Assembly: GCA_029953675.1 (NCBI GenBank)
Contig: JAMWBK010000006.1
Location: forward strand, 2,108,001 to 2,172,000
Source: Rhodosorus marinus
Lineage: Eukaryota; Rhodophyta; Stylonematophyceae; Stylonematales; Stylonemataceae
DNA: 64,000 nt
Direction: 5' to 3'
The notes under the pieces were generated by a model, which saw only the letters and a program-made list of their open reading frames with translations, did not search any database and had not been told where the DNA came from. This document shows, piece after piece, positions 22,306 through 33,900 of this stretch (its first letter is position 1; each line of letters starts with the position of its first letter). Made by a program: the position numbers and the translations under genes.

Positions 22306-23748
22306 TAGCGCATACATGCGTTGCTTCGCACATACGACGCAGCATCGGCTCCCGGAGGATTGTCCGTGCTTTTACGATGTTGTAAAAGTGTAAGAGCATC
22401 AGGAGCCTTTTCCTTTCAATTTAGTGATGAGCGATTAGCACTTAATATACATATAGTTGGTTGAAGTAAAAACCCTACTTCAACGTCAATGCTTTCATGC
22501 ATGTAATGCATAAGAGCGAGCTTCCACATCAACGGAGAGGGCAGCTGTGGTCGCCATATGGGAAACCGCAGGCAGTTAACCGCAGTAATCGTCCTCTGTG
22601 GGTCAGCTACCTTGACAAAACAGAAACAGATTGCTATTCAGAACGAACTCTCTCTTAAATCGGAGAAGGTCGACTACAAAGCAGGCAACTCGGATCTGTT
22701 TAGGCTTGAACTCTCTAGTCATTCGTCGATCAGTTTTCATAAAACGTCCGCCTTCCAAAATTACTTCAATGGTGTTAACGACCTCGCTCAGGTTTGCTCA
22801 CAGCGGTTCTCGTTGAAGACCATAAATGGAACATGAAAGCGAGGATCACCTTGAACTCGATTTTCTGTCACATGGCGGACCGCTCTTCAAGAAAACCGCA
22901 TCCTCCTCAATTGCTTCGTTGAGTCTGCCCTTGTCGGTCGAAACTCTTGTTAAGGAAGATGGTGGATGGGAATCTCAAAGCAAGAGAAGCAGATCACCTA
23001 ATGAAAATTTGCCCTTTCTAGCATAACGCAGGCCTTTCTTCCAAAAAAAAAGAAAGCAGCCTTCTGCTCCAAATCACTCAATGGAGTTCAGCTCTCGCCC
23101 AGGCCTATGGAACAGTACGGTTGGTGAAGAGAACGGCTCGCTCAGCCTCTGCGAGCAACGCTATCGTTTGTGAACAAGCTGTTCAGACTCTCAAAAGCGA
23201 AGAGAGGCAATCCACCCCAAAACAAGCATCTAAACTCACGTCATGTCTTCTCACATTACGTCAATGCGGTTCACCTCTCCGGACAGGCCTTGTGTGAGTA
23301 AACAGTTTTAACTCTCTGGGAAGTGCTCAGAATAGCTACCACCTCACTGGAAAGAGTAGACCGAAAAGTAGCCCAGCTCAAGCGGAGCTCTTAAGCGATA
23401 GTTGGTAGAAGCTCTCTTACCCAGGCCCGACTGACTTTGCATCGCGTTCATCAAGCTTTCGACAATTTGTAGATCGAGAGACCGCAAGAGGATGATGGAA
23501 ATAATTATGTATAAGTGTTCTATGACGGGATGGTTTTGAGGATGGTGGCTAGTCAGAGTATGTTCTAGGAGCCCTTTAAGGTTTTGTGGAGAATGATGAG
23601 AGAGAGAGAGAGAGAGTGAGGGAGGCTTGGAGTGAAGTGGGGTTGTGTGCATAGGGTGTGGTCATTTTATTTTTTCTTTTCGGGTTGAGGAATTTTTGGG
23701 GGGTTTGCAAAAGGTTAGGTTTCAGGTTGCTTGGGTTGGTTTTTTGAG
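22306..23748. other. Intergenic stretch with a dispersed repeat
   Basis: No confident gene. Overlapping plus-strand frames at 22558-23026 show no family. A ~147-bp repeat at 23313-23459 has a second copy at 24111-24250. A (GA)n run sits near 23603-23621. From 23560 the plus strand is G/T-rich, the probable leader of NDUFS6. Confidence 0.5.
23313..23459. repeat. Dispersed repeat, copy A
   Basis: Shares with copy B (24111-24250) a colinear series of blocks: gggaagtgctca, aatagct, ctggaaagag, ccgaaaag-agcccagctc, taagcgatag-tggt, gaagctctcttac and cgttcatcaagctt. Substitutions and short indels are spread along the whole length. Same orientation as copy B. Confidence 0.85.
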
Positions 23749-24444
23749 ATGGCGAGTGGTAGGCTTGGAGGGGGGTATCGAATACTATTGAGTGCTGTTC
23801 GGTCTGGTTCAGTACGGTCTGGGTCTGCTCGTGACAAGAGCTTTGGTTTGGCTCGTGTTTCGATGTCGACTTTGCACACCCCTCTGGGAAGCGTTCCTGA
23901 GGGGACGAGTCGCGAGGAGGTGAGGTCGAAGTGGCATAGCAACGCTATGGATTTGGTCGATGAAATTAAGCCTGTTGCTGTGGAAGGGAGAGTTGCTACA
24001 TGTGATGGGGGTAAGTTTGAAAACTAAAAAAGGTCAAACCTCGCAAAAGTATTCTCCTCCTGTTTCCATTCCGATTTCGAAGCGCCATCCCGTTCTTGCT
24101 TTTGCTTTACCTCCGGGAAGTGCTCAAAATAGCTGCGACTCTGCCTGGAAAGAGCAGGCCGAAAAGCAGCCCAGCTCCAGGTGTAAGCGATAGCTGGTTG
24201 AAGCTCTCTTACACAGTTTGGACTGAGTTGCCTCACGTTCATCAAGCTTTGGACTCAGCTGATTTATTGATTGAGGCACCCTGGATTCTCGTCTAAGACC
24301 CGTTTGCTAATCCTATTCTGATATGTACTCCTTTGAAAAGGTGGAGGCGCTTTGGGACATCCGATCGAATATATCAAGCTGGACAACCCCTATCCATCGG
24401 TTTGCAAGTACTGTGGCAACCGGTTTGTACAAAAGCATCATTAA
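23749..24444 (+). CDS. NADH:ubiquinone oxidoreductase 13 kDa subunit (NDUFS6 type)
   Basis: Zinc-binding accessory subunit of mitochondrial complex I, needed for a late assembly step. Two exons, 23749-24010 and 24341-24444, give 121 residues. The intron is 330 nt, about three times the local norm, and contains a dispersed repeat copy. The N-terminus is basic and Ser/Arg-rich (mitochondrial presequence). The diagnostic C-terminus is rebuilt across the junction: ATCDGGGGALGHPIEYIKL, then CKYCGNRFVQKHH with its Cys-x2-Cys and the family's terminal histidines. The join supplies the zinc-site Cys/His set (Cys in CDGG, His in GHP, CxxC). Confidence 0.93.
24111..24250. repeat. Dispersed repeat, copy B, inside the NDUFS6 intron
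   Basis: Second copy of the element at 23313-23459, same orientation, about 800 bp away and on the other side of the NDUFS6 first exon. It lies wholly within the predicted intron 24011-24340. No terminal repeats, internal promoter boxes or poly-A tail are obvious, so its class is unknown (SINE-like or a local segmental copy). Confidence 0.85.
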
Positions 24445-24950
24445 AAGTAACTCAGGAGATGCCCAGATTTGATGGCACTGAGGCTGTGGCCATGGTAGTG
24501 CCCAGCGGTGGCCGGAATTGTGTGTGGTGTGTAGTTACGACGCAGTTCTATAGCTCTAAAGCAACTCTGCTGTGCTTTTTAAGAAAGAAGGAACGATCCA
24601 CACGGATCCTAATAAAGCTTAAGGATTTTTGAAATTGTTTTCGTCCTTCAGAGCGTTTGCTCCTGCAGCTGCTTTTGGGCTCTCGCGGTGGAAGGGGACC
24701 GCTTTGTCTTCCACATAAGCGGGGGACCGATTTGTTGTTTGATGCTTTTCAGGCTTCGGAACCGATTCGGGAGGCAGCAGTGGAGGAACTCAATTGAGGT
24801 TGCGACTTTGCTTATTCATTGCCTTCTAACCCTACTAGTACGGTATTCATCCTTTCAGATAATGACTAAACGCACTGGCAACCTATTTCTGATGTTGAAT
24901 TTCAAGATACAGCTTAATCGCACACTAAAAAAGCACTGAACCGGGCGTGT
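24445..24950. other. Intergenic between convergent genes
   Basis: Separates the NDUFS6 and LHCR stops. Short plus-strand frames at 24333-24632 and 24688-24939 continue past the NDUFS6 stop in other frames and are probably untranslated. Confidence 0.4.
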
Positions 24951-25685
24951 TTAGAAGGGGCCCATCGGCTTGAGGTTGGTGAGCTGCTCGATGACTGGGG
25001 TCTTGAACACCCAGTTCTGATGAATGAATCCTCCAATGGCGATCATGGCCAGTCTGCCGTTCACAATCTCATTGGCCTGGTATTTCTTGAAAGCGGCGGG
25101 GTCCTTGCCAAGTCCCAACGGATCGAAGCCGAACGCTCCAGGGGTTCGGCCCTTGTCCTCGACCTGCTCAGCGTAAGTGACCTTACCCTGGTGGGTAATG
25201 AACTCGCAGATTCCACAGAAAAGGAAGATCTGCATCAAACCCTCCTTCGGCACCTGGTTGAAAGCGTCAGTTGCCAGTCTGTTCGAGAACACATCTCCAG
25301 GCAGATGTACGAACTCCTGGACGATGAATCCGAGCGTGGCAAGCATGCAAATACGTCCGTGCTTGATCTCAGACTCCTGGAGCCATTTGGGGTCAAGCTT
25401 CTCGGTGAGGAGCAACGGATCGAACCTGTATTAAACAATATTCAACAAGACCAACAGAAACGTATCAGGACATAATTCAGAACTAACTTCATTCTCCCAA
25501 AGTATCAAATCAAATCATGCTTACCCAACGTCGGCAGCTCCCATCGTTCCGTCGCAAGCCTTCGGCCTGTCCAAGAACGGCAGAGAAGGGGACTTCTCAG
25601 CCATCATGGTGACGGAGCGCCCGCTGGAAGTCGTGGCCTTGGTGGCCTTGGTCAATCTGAACGCAGTTGTCGACACGAACGCCAT
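24951..25685 (-). CDS. Red-algal light-harvesting chlorophyll a-binding protein (LHCR, photosystem I antenna)
   Basis: Membrane antenna protein of the LHC superfamily that feeds photosystem I in red algae. Exons 25685-25525 and 25425-24951 with a 99-nt intron give 211 residues. Residues 1-30 form a plastid transit peptide (Ser/Thr/Arg-rich, ending near VTMMAEKSPSLP). The LHCR signature FLDRPKACDGTMGAADVGFD precedes helix 1. Chlorophyll-ligand motifs are present in helix 1 (ESEIKHGRICMLATLGFIVQ) and helix 3 (NEIVNGRLAMIAIGGFIHQ), with helix 2 around IFLFCGICEF. This gene is the main evidence for a red alga. The 5' flank (25690-25980) is C/A-rich on the plus strand, like other minus-strand leaders. 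Confidence 0.96.
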
Positions 25686-26969
25686 TTCTCCTCTAGATAG
25701 TATCAAAAGACAAAAGTAGAAACAGGAATCCAACCACAACAAACCCCTATTCCACACTCTCACTCCCGCGTTCCACCAGCAGCTCCCCAGCCAGCAACCC
25801 AAATCCACATCCCCTTTTTAAGACGATACTTCACACCGCCTGCTTTTTCACCTAAATTGGTCATCAAAAATTTTCAACCAGTCGAAAGAATCTCTGCCAT
25901 TCCGCACGAGAACTGCAAACCATTCACATTCCCCCACCCCCCTTCCCCATGTTCCTTTCAAATCGCTTGAATCCTCCTACCCAAAAATTGGATCTATCTA
26001 AATCCTCGATTATTTTCCTACAATTCAAAAGAACACCATGTCGAACACAATAAACAATCCGGAAGTCCAAGGTTTTCAGTTCCGTTGTCAACAAAAAACC
26101 ATATGCATTTTAAGGGGGGGAAAATGGGTGCTTTTTAGGGTTCATGCCGATGGCGCATGCCGTTTCACCCCTTCGCAATGTTACCCCTTTATAAAATTCC
26201 TTGTAAGATGGTCTACGGATTAACTGTTTGAAGCTCTTCAACTTTTGTTCCGTTTAGTTTACCCCTTTAGCATGTACGCTTAAATTGTACAAATTACCAG
26301 CTAACCCCCTAGGATAGAGTAGTATATCCGAATGCAAACAGTTCCAATATTTTGCATTGGGATCGGAAGGGAAAGAGAGCTCTGAGGGCGAGAAGCATCA
26401 GGATGCGAAAACAAACACCCGCGCGCCAAATAAACCCCTGAAAAGTCCACTTTCCTCGAAAAATATCCCAGACTGATGGTTTTCCCAAGGGGTATGTGCG
26501 TGAGATTAAACAGGTATGGCCAAATTAGTCCTGAAATTTTATATTTTTTGCCCCTTGCTTAGGATTTTCCTGTTCCGCTATTGCTCGGATAGGGGGGGGG
26601 AAGCAACCAGAAATTGACCCCCTCACCCCCCTCTTCCCCGCCCCTGCGAGATTCGCATTCTTCAAGATCGAGAAGATCCCAAATCGAGCTCTCAAGGACA
26701 ATAAAAAGAAACAAAAAACAAATAAAACAATAGAATTCAATCTTTTCATGATCGACAATGTCCCCCCACCTAGAAAAACCTGAAAGGATGCTTCAACGTA
26801 TATACGAGGAGGAAACTTATTAAATGGTAGTTAGATCGTAACTATCCATACAACACGCGGCGGTAGTTGATTGGTTATATCAAATATCAATACGACAGTG
26901 TGTCTTTTCGAGTAAGGACAGCCTGTCCGTTCTTTGTCTAAACATATGAGAACCCCCCGAGAGATCTCA
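25686..26969. other. Intergenic, leader plus unassigned sequence
   Basis: The first ~300 bases are C/A-rich leader of LHCR. The rest holds no family-like frame. A C-rich tract lies at 26600-26650. Ends at the left LTR of the retroelement. Confidence 0.5.
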
Positions 26970-27310
26970 CAAAACACGTCCCAAGTGTATGCCCCCCCTG
27001 GGTACCGTCTCAATTATTCCAGAATTCAAGGTTTACTTTCCTCCTAATTACTCCCTAATATAGGTATTTTATCCCAAAACTAACTTTCGTTTTTCTAATT
27101 CTGGTTCTTCTTCCTTACTTGTTTCTTCTCTACCTTAAAGCTAACCTCGTAAGGGTCGGGGATTCCATCGTATTTAGGCACTACTTCATCGGGATGTGCA
27201 ATACCGCCGAGACTAAAAGAAGTGTTGTACGTCCATAGATTCTGGTACAGCCCGAGCATAATTTAGCTCAGAAACGGATATTCTGGAAGGTTGAAGTTGC
27301 TTGGAAGGGT
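26970..27310 (-). repeat. 3' LTR of the chromovirus
   Basis: Direct repeat of 28817-29165. Shared blocks include acgtcccaa, ccagaattcaaggtttact, tttatcccaaa, gcaataccgccgagactaaa, catagattctgg and gcataatttagctcagaaac. Exact ends are uncertain by a few tens of bases because the copies have diverged. Confidence 0.85.
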
Positions 27311-27439
27311 AAGACATCACATCCCTCCCACCGAAGAGGCGCGGGGTCGGGCAGATTCAGCAGCGCGATGAAAATTAGTGTAGTATCGAATCTGCTTCTT
27401 CGTACTAGCAGTTTGTGGCAACTTATGAGCCGCGAACCA

Positions 27440-28114
27440 TCGAGCATCGGCTACAGTTTCTCCATCAAAGTAAACCAGGTACTCGCTGGTGTGTCTGGTT
27501 TCAGCCGATGTCGAAGTACTGACGTGATTATTCCGGTCGGTGATTCCGTCGTGAAATGCCCAAACTGGGCATTCGGCAACATTATCGTGGACTCCTGTAA
27601 TTTCCTCAGCAGGGAAACGTGGAAAGTTGGATGCATATCCATCTCAGCGGGTAACGTTCGCGTGTAAGCAACAGCATTCACCTTACGTGCGACCTTGAAA
27701 GGTCCGATGTACCGGGGTCTGAAAGGTTTCGGGTCGCGTAGCGGCAGGTTTGTTGTCGATAATAACACCACTTCGACAGTGGAAAACTCCGGGTCACGCC
27801 TACCTGCATCATATCGTACTTTCTGCACTTGCTTAGCATAAAGCATATTATTCCGCGCTTCCGTGTATTGATCGTGTTGATGCCGTAGCAAAACTTCAGC
27901 TGCGTCAGGAAGAGGAGAAAGGGTAGCCTCCTCGGCACGTGGTACAGTTAATGTCCCTGGTAGGTCGAGATTGCGCCAAAAGTTCAAAAGGTGAGTACTT
28001 CGTCGCTTAGAGATTTGAGTGTTGCACACCAGCTCCGTCATGGGTAGATCCGAGGCCCAGGTTGCTTGGATACTCAGTTTGTCCATCCGTCTGGGGATGG
28101 TACGCAGTACTCAT
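27440..28114 (-). pseudogene. Integrase remnant and chromodomain of a chromovirus
   Basis: The 211-codon frame at 27451-28086 carries the gypsy integrase C-terminal pattern: a DAGRRDPEF segment, VVLLSTTNLPLRD, RPRYIGPFKVARKVNAVAYT and MHPTFHVSLLRKL. Upstream, STAYHPQTDGQTE of the catalytic core is in a different frame, so a frameshift separates them. Downstream, ITSVLRHRLKPD begins a chromodomain whose second half (EYLVYFDGE) is again in another frame. Two frameshifts plus the missing core mean no functional integrase. Confidence 0.85.
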
Positions 28115-28189
28115 GTTGGTTTTTACCCAATCAGGGCGCCTTTTCAGCGACAGTGTCGGCGTTTCCTACTGCGCTCTCCTTTTAACTGC

Positions 28190-28600
28190 TGTATGGTAGG
28201 AGGTGCCGACTTCGAGACAACCGGATACCTGTCTGGATTTCCCCAACAGACCCGTTGAGCATGTCCCTTTTTACCGCAATAATCGCAGTCAACGTTGGCT
28301 TAGTTCCGTTTCTGCAAGGCTTGTGTTCCGGGTTGATAAGCTGTGACCAGATCTGGTACCTCGGCTTACAGTGGTTTGGGGCTTTGCTTTTCTCGGAATT
28401 TGACAGGGTTGATAAGGTGGTCACGAACGGGTGGGGGGGAGTTTAGGGAGGCGCCTGCGCCTGACCTTGCTTTCTCTCCCCTTTTGGGGGTTATGGCGAG
28501 CTTTCGATGGAGCGACTGAGGGTTTATGAGCTATGACCGTTTTGGTTCGGATGAGGTGGAACTAGTGGAGCCCTGACCACTGTGGCAAAAAACAAGGGAG
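28190..28600 (-). pseudogene. Gag remnant with CCHC zinc knuckle
   Basis: On the minus strand 28246-28287 encodes CDYCGKKGHAQRVC, a C-x2-C-x4-H-x4-C knuckle typical of retroelement Gag. It is directly followed, after only ~130 bp, by the integrase core motif, showing where the internal deletion fell. The upstream part of gag is not cleanly open. Confidence 0.8.
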
Positions 28601-28816
28601 GGCGCTTACGATGGCGAGAGAGTTCTGCGTGGTGGGTGATGACGTATTCGTTACCGTAAACTTATCCTCGATCTTTTCGATCCCGAGTACCAGTGTGAAT
28701 GAGGTAGGAGACCTGGCATTGCGGATGGCGAGCCAGCTGGCAGGCTGATGATCACGAGACGTGCAGGATATATAAGACACGAGATGTGCAGGAGTTATTA
28801 CGCGAGATGGGGACCA

Positions 28817-29165
28817 GCTAACACGTCCCAAATGTCCACCTGGGTACTGTCCTCAATTAATCCAGAATTCAAGGTTTACTTCCTTCCTAATTACTCTCTA
28901 ATTAGGTAGTTTATCCCAAAGCTAACTTTCCTTTTCTAACTCTGTTTGTTCTTTCTTGTTTCTTCTCTGCGTACAAGGGATCCCCGAAAACATCAGGGAT
29001 TTCATCGTATTTACCGTGCGCCAACATTTATACCCTTACCTCATCGGAATGCGCAATACCGCCGAGACTAAAATAAGTGTCCTACCTCCATAGATTCTGG
29101 CACAGCCTGAGCATAATTTAGCTCAGAAACGGATATTGCTGGAAGGTTGAACTTGGTTGCAAGGC
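28817..29165 (-). repeat. 5' LTR of the chromovirus
   Basis: Partner of the LTR at 26970-27310, same orientation. Carries a few extra bases relative to it around 29000-29040. Followed inward (toward lower coordinates) by the TGGT primer-binding-site candidate. Confidence 0.85.
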
Positions 29166-29782
29166 TCAGTCGTCACGGCGCGTGGTGATGCAGAGTCGGG
29201 ACTCTCCTTCTCTTTTTCCAAATCTGCACTTATTCTTATGAAAGAAAAACTGCGGAAAACGGCCCTGACGTTATCCTCCCGAAATGAAGTAGCATGAAAA
29301 ATGGGAGAAAATTGATGGATTGACGGCAGGAGGGGAATATTCTCGAGGTCCTTGTTTTTTTGGTTTGTGTTTTCGTCGATAACCCCGGTTTCGTCTAGGA
29401 CGTGAAGTGTAAGCTATAGGTTGTTTTTTTTTTTGGGGGGGGGGGTTGTTCAGCTCTTCTAAATATTGAATTATTATTACAGAAAATCATGTTTTCGCTT
29501 GAAACCACCCGTTCAACGTGGAATATGAATTGGCAGTCAACTAAGTTCTGTGAAATTGATTTACTGGGCAAATCCAGAGGGGGTCTTCAGCGTTTAGGCA
29601 TAGGTCAGTTGACGAAAAAAAAGAAAAGTCGCAGCTAGGAAAAAAAGTCTAAAACTATTCCGAAAGTCAAGAAAAACGAACGCAAGTTCTTCTCTCTCTC
29701 TCCCCCCCCCTTAGACAAATAGGACGTGTGAAGAATTTTGACAACCCCAAAGGGGGTGGAGAAAGATGAAAAACACTTCTAG
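29166..29782. other. Intergenic with homopolymer runs
   Basis: Nothing coding recognised. A run of T followed by a run of G lies at about 29427-29446, and a CT/C tract at 29692-29711. Confidence 0.5.
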
Positions 29783-30277
29783 CTAAGAAAACCTGCTTTT
29801 TTGTGACGTACTTTCTTCAACTAAACCACACCATGCGCTTTTGACGAATTTTAGATGGACAACACTATTTTTTTCATTTTTATTGCGAGTTGAACTAGAG
29901 AGGTGTCTGAGACCTTTCGGATTTTTACAGTGATTTGTTGGGCCCTGGAATGATGATTTGTATTTTGGTTCTTTTTTGAAAGGTTTCGGAAAGGGAGTTT
30001 TATTTGAGGCACGTTTCTGGCTCTTGTGGAGGGACTCAAATAAGTTAGTTTCCTTCGGTTTAGAAGGTTTACTAACTGGGGCTTCGCATACAGGACAGGG
30101 CGTGCCGTACCGATTGCGACGGGGACTGAAACGTTGTGGGTTGGTTAGGTTCTGTTTACAGCGGAGACAGTTCAGGCTGAGGGTCCGGTGAGCTACGTTG
30201 AAAATCCTTTGAAAAATCCTTTCGGGTACCTTTTGCATTTCACGCGTTGCAACAGTGGGTGGCGGTAGGTAGTTCAT
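29783..30277 (-). CDS. Hypothetical basic protein with CxxC pairs
   Basis: A 164-codon frame divergent from the calmodulin gene (153 bp between starts). Residues ~35-70 contain two Cys pairs, NCLRCKQNL and GTPCPVCEAP, spaced like a zinc ribbon and followed by a Lys/Pro/Ser-rich basic tail. No family recognised. The 5' flank is not A/C-rich as in other minus-strand leaders, which weakens the call; the frame might be chance or a remnant. Confidence 0.4.
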   Translation of the reverse strand: MNYLPPPTVATREMQKVPERIFQRIFNVAHRTLSLNCLRCKQNLTNPQRFSPRRNRYGTPCPVCEAPVSKPSKPKETNLFESLHKSQKRASNKTPFPKPFKKEPKYKSSFQGPTNHCKNPKGLRHLSSSTRNKNEKNSVVHLKFVKSAWCGLVEESTSQKSRFS

Positions 30278-30429
30278 GTATAAAGGCGTTGCGTGTTGGT
30301 AGAGAGAGCCTTGGCTGTTTGATCGTTTGTCTGGAGTCGCTCAAGCTGATTGTTCTGTGGGACATCATTGTGATCGTTTAGGAGTTGTTTACGTTGTTTT
30401 TCGTGACAAGCACGTTTGACACCTGAGAA

Positions 30430-30991
30430 ATGCGGAGTACAACTCAGGATTTATCGGACGAGAAGGTGAAGGAGTTTCGGGAAGCGTTTGCCCTCTTCGA
30501 CAAGGACAGGGATGGATCGATAACGATTGATGAACTGGGAGGTGTTATGCGATCGCTCGACTCGACTCCATCCGAAGAAGTGCTCAGGATGATGATCAGT
30601 GAGGTCGACGCAGATGGAAATGGCAGTATCGACTTTGCCGAGTTCTTGACGCTCATGGCCAGAAAGATGAAGCAGTCGGACGGTCAGGATGAAATTCTTG
30701 AGGCGTTCAAAGTCTTTGACAAGGATGGGAGTGGCAAAATATCCGCAGAGGAGTTGCGAAATGTACTTCTGAAGCTGGGAGAAAATTTGACTAGTGAAGA
30801 GGTCAGTTCAGCTAGATGCATCCACTTTCACATGGAACCTCTCTCGCACCCCTTGTTTGCTGATGATTTACCCTGTTTGCCCGTGTGAATTCTGTTTACA
30901 GGCTACTGACTTGATAAAGGCAGCGGATTTGAACGGGGATGGGGAAATTGACTATGAAGAGTTTGTAAAGATGATGGGATACTCAACGTGA
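30430..30991 (+). CDS. Calmodulin
   Basis: Calcium sensor with four EF-hands. Exons 30430-30801 and 30902-30991 with a 100-nt intron give 153 residues. Calcium loops: [36 protein letters not shown] and [12 protein letters not shown], each with the key Asp at position 1, Gly at 6 and Glu at 12. Length, the central linker [15 protein letters not shown] and even spacing fit calmodulin rather than centrin, although it is more divergent than plant or animal calmodulins and the residue at the usual trimethyl-lysine site region reads [10 protein letters not shown]. Confidence 0.93.
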
Positions 30992-33900
30992 AATTTTCTT
31001 GATTGCCTGTTGGAGAACTACAACTACGCGTTTCTTCTATTTTTTTTCCTCATTGGACGGATCTCGGAGAATCAGTTGCGGCTGCCATACCCTGCGCTCC
31101 AGGTTTCGGTGATTGTATACCTGGGATCTCACCCATTGGGTGTGCAGCCCCGAGTCCTATGAATACCGGCAACTCACTTCTAGAGCCAAGTTGATAAAAT
31201 ATTGCTTATAAACACCGTCTCGGTCGTGGCTGGCCTACCGTGATGAACGGCCAAATTCGTGGCTTTTCGCTTTTTTAACCCTGGGCCCTGACGCTTGGGT
31301 GATGGAAAGCCCGTGCCATGGCGCCCCCCGGGATTCTTCGGTAGTATCTGTTATAGGTCTGGATGACTTGTGCGCAAGGACACGGTTTCTGGAGCAGCAT
31401 AAGAATTGCTAGCATGCGTTGCCTCCGCTGGCAGTCGTTGCTTGCTGCTGAATCTTCTGCAGTTGCGACTAGGCCTTCAAACGAGCACATGCCGGATCTA
31501 GTTGTGAGAAACTGCAATGTGTATCACCGGCGCTCCTTCAGGCGACTGCCCTCGAAGGTGATGAGCTGAGCAGGACCTTTGCGTCGATTAGTTTGGTAGA
31601 TTGAGGCTTTAGGGGTAGGTTGTTCTGAAGGTCCCACATCTCTGAACCTCCGGAGCTCGAACCCCATATGATCAACACCGCCCACACGCCGAAGCAGGAA
31701 CTATTTCCACGCGCAAGTCCCTCAAATCTCGCCAGCGTTCGTGTTCCAAATATCAGCAGAAGCCACAAATTCGAAAATGGCTGGCTTAAGCCCAATATAT
31801 GGCCCGGAGGGCGAGTCGGAGAGAAATCGAGTTCCAACTTTCAGCCGTAGGATGGTTCTGCAAGATAGTCGACTAGGGTTTCCTCTCGTAGTGAAAACTT
31901 TGGAAGACAGTCCATTGGGGTTTCCACTAGTAGTGAAAAGTTTCCAGAACCGCTCTGTCGCGCTGGAAACGAAGTCTTTTTGCGCAGAACGTACACCAGA
32001 CGCCTTAGCAACCCGCAGATAGTCTTGGTGTGAGATGGGCTCCTAACCAGGTGTATTGCGTACCAAAGAGGGTTTCAACTAGGAAATCCGATATGCAAGT
32101 GGCAGTGGACTTCTCCTACCACACTCCCAAGGATCTTTGGCTTCGAAAGCATGGATCCAGGATCCAGTTGGTTTGCGCTTTGGAGCTGAGTTGAGATGGT
32201 ATATATTTGTATTTGTTGCTTTCAAAACGGGGCTGTCCCGGAGATTCTCTTGTAAGCCCCCCCGAAGTCTGTGCTGGGGCTCGCCATTCCAAGCGCCTCA
32301 GGTAATCTCCACCGCCACTGCTACTGCAACCGAGCTGTGATTTTGATTAGGTGCTTCGATCGTGTTTATCGTGTTCCATTCATCCAGTGGTTTTGATATT
32401 GGACCAAGGGGTCGCAATCGATCCGAGGAACTCATTGCGGTTACGATTGGAGCTTTGATTTCTCTGTTAGATCTGCCTTCTATCATCCGCCAAATTCACA
32501 TTGCGATGTGTTGTGCTGAGACATGAGCCTGCTGACTCGCAAATCGACTTCCGCTGTATCCGGACACAAGTAGCCCTGATAGGACAATACTCTAACAGAA
32601 ACCCCTAGCAAGATTTTCTGATGACCACTGATCTCAAATCAATGTTGTGAACAGTCCCAAAAAAGCATCCTAATCGCATAGGGCATTTTAGTGAAACAAC
32701 TCCTCTAGTCACAAAACCCCAATCGCGTTCAGTTGTTGAGCAAACGTCCAAGTCTTACTATTCCAGGAACCAAATTTCAGGCCAGACCATTGGAGGTTTT
32801 AGTCCTATCCAACCCTTCCCCCCCATCAATATCCCAAAGCTTTCCCTCTCAGCCGCAGGTTGCAAGATCCCTTTTCTTCATCAGGCCTATAATTAACAAG
32901 CAAAAAACGGAATTCAAGCAACCAACAAAAAGCTCAACACCGACAGACCAGATCCGCGACTAGTGCAGCCCCTCACCTTCTCCTTCCCGTTCCCCCCCTT
33001 CCCCTCCCCGAAAAAAACAAATCCCCTTTTCCATCAGCGGATGAAAACTAGCCTGAGGAAAATCCTTCTCATCGCATTGGGTAAGAAGCTCTAAACCAAA
33101 AAAACTCGACAAATCATAATATTATTATTCCTACAAAGGGGGTTCTGGAAACCTTCAAGAAAAATAAGGGAAAGAGGAAACGCGGGGAAGATACCAGAAC
33201 TTCATAAAATATTCGTAATATGAAAAGTCTTAACCTCTAACAATAAAAGAAAAAAAGGATCTTCAGAATAGATTTATTGAAGAATGGAAATTTATTTTCA
33301 GGATAGGTTTGATGGATAATCCTTTTTAGGGTATAATATTAATGAATTATATTTATATTTTCTACGTGAAACAGTTGAGGGTGGCCCTAAAAAAAAAGGG
33401 GACTTTCTTTTTTTTTTGTTGGCTGGGGGTGGTGGTTCGGGGGGGATTGGGGTTTTGCCCGCTCAAGATTTTTTTGTTTTTTTAAGTTACATTCAGCAAG
33501 CACGTTTGGTGGAAATTCTTTCCACTCTGAGTGGCTACTCATTCACATTTCCTGTAGAATCTTCGGCGAACAAAAAATACACACACCGTCGGCCTCACAT
33601 TAAGAATTTATCCAAAAATATCCGAATGGCTGTATAATTGTATTGAAAATCAAGTACGTTTCGTTCTCTAAACACCCCCAACCTCCTCCTCAAACATTCT
33701 GAACCTGCTACCCCTTTTACCATAGAGTCCAACTTTTTCGTAATCTGGAATTTTAGGTGATAGTACTCTATATTTACGGTATCCTATTAAACATTGGATT
33801 AAAGTAGTAAATTAAACGGAAATAGTTCTTTATTTAGAGATAGTTCTACTTCTATCTAGTCGCTGGTGCACAGTTGTGTTCTCCGAGGCGGTAGGTTTGA

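Larger units (their letters stand above)
26970..29165 (-). mobile_element. Internally deleted Ty3/gypsy chromovirus with two LTRs
   Basis: Minus-strand LTR retroelement of about 2.2 kb. Two direct copies of a ~340-bp sequence flank it (about 26970-27310 and 28817-29165). Inside, in element order, come a gag-like region with a CCHC zinc knuckle (28246-28287), the integrase-core motif STAYHPQTDGQTE (28073-28114), the integrase C-terminal region (27500-28060) and a broken chromodomain. Protease, reverse transcriptase, RNase H and most of the integrase core are missing between knuckle and integrase, so it is a deletion derivative that cannot move by itself. A primer-binding-site candidate starting TGGT lies at 28816-28801, right after the 5' LTR. 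The LTRs differ at many positions, so the insertion is not recent. Confidence 0.88.
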
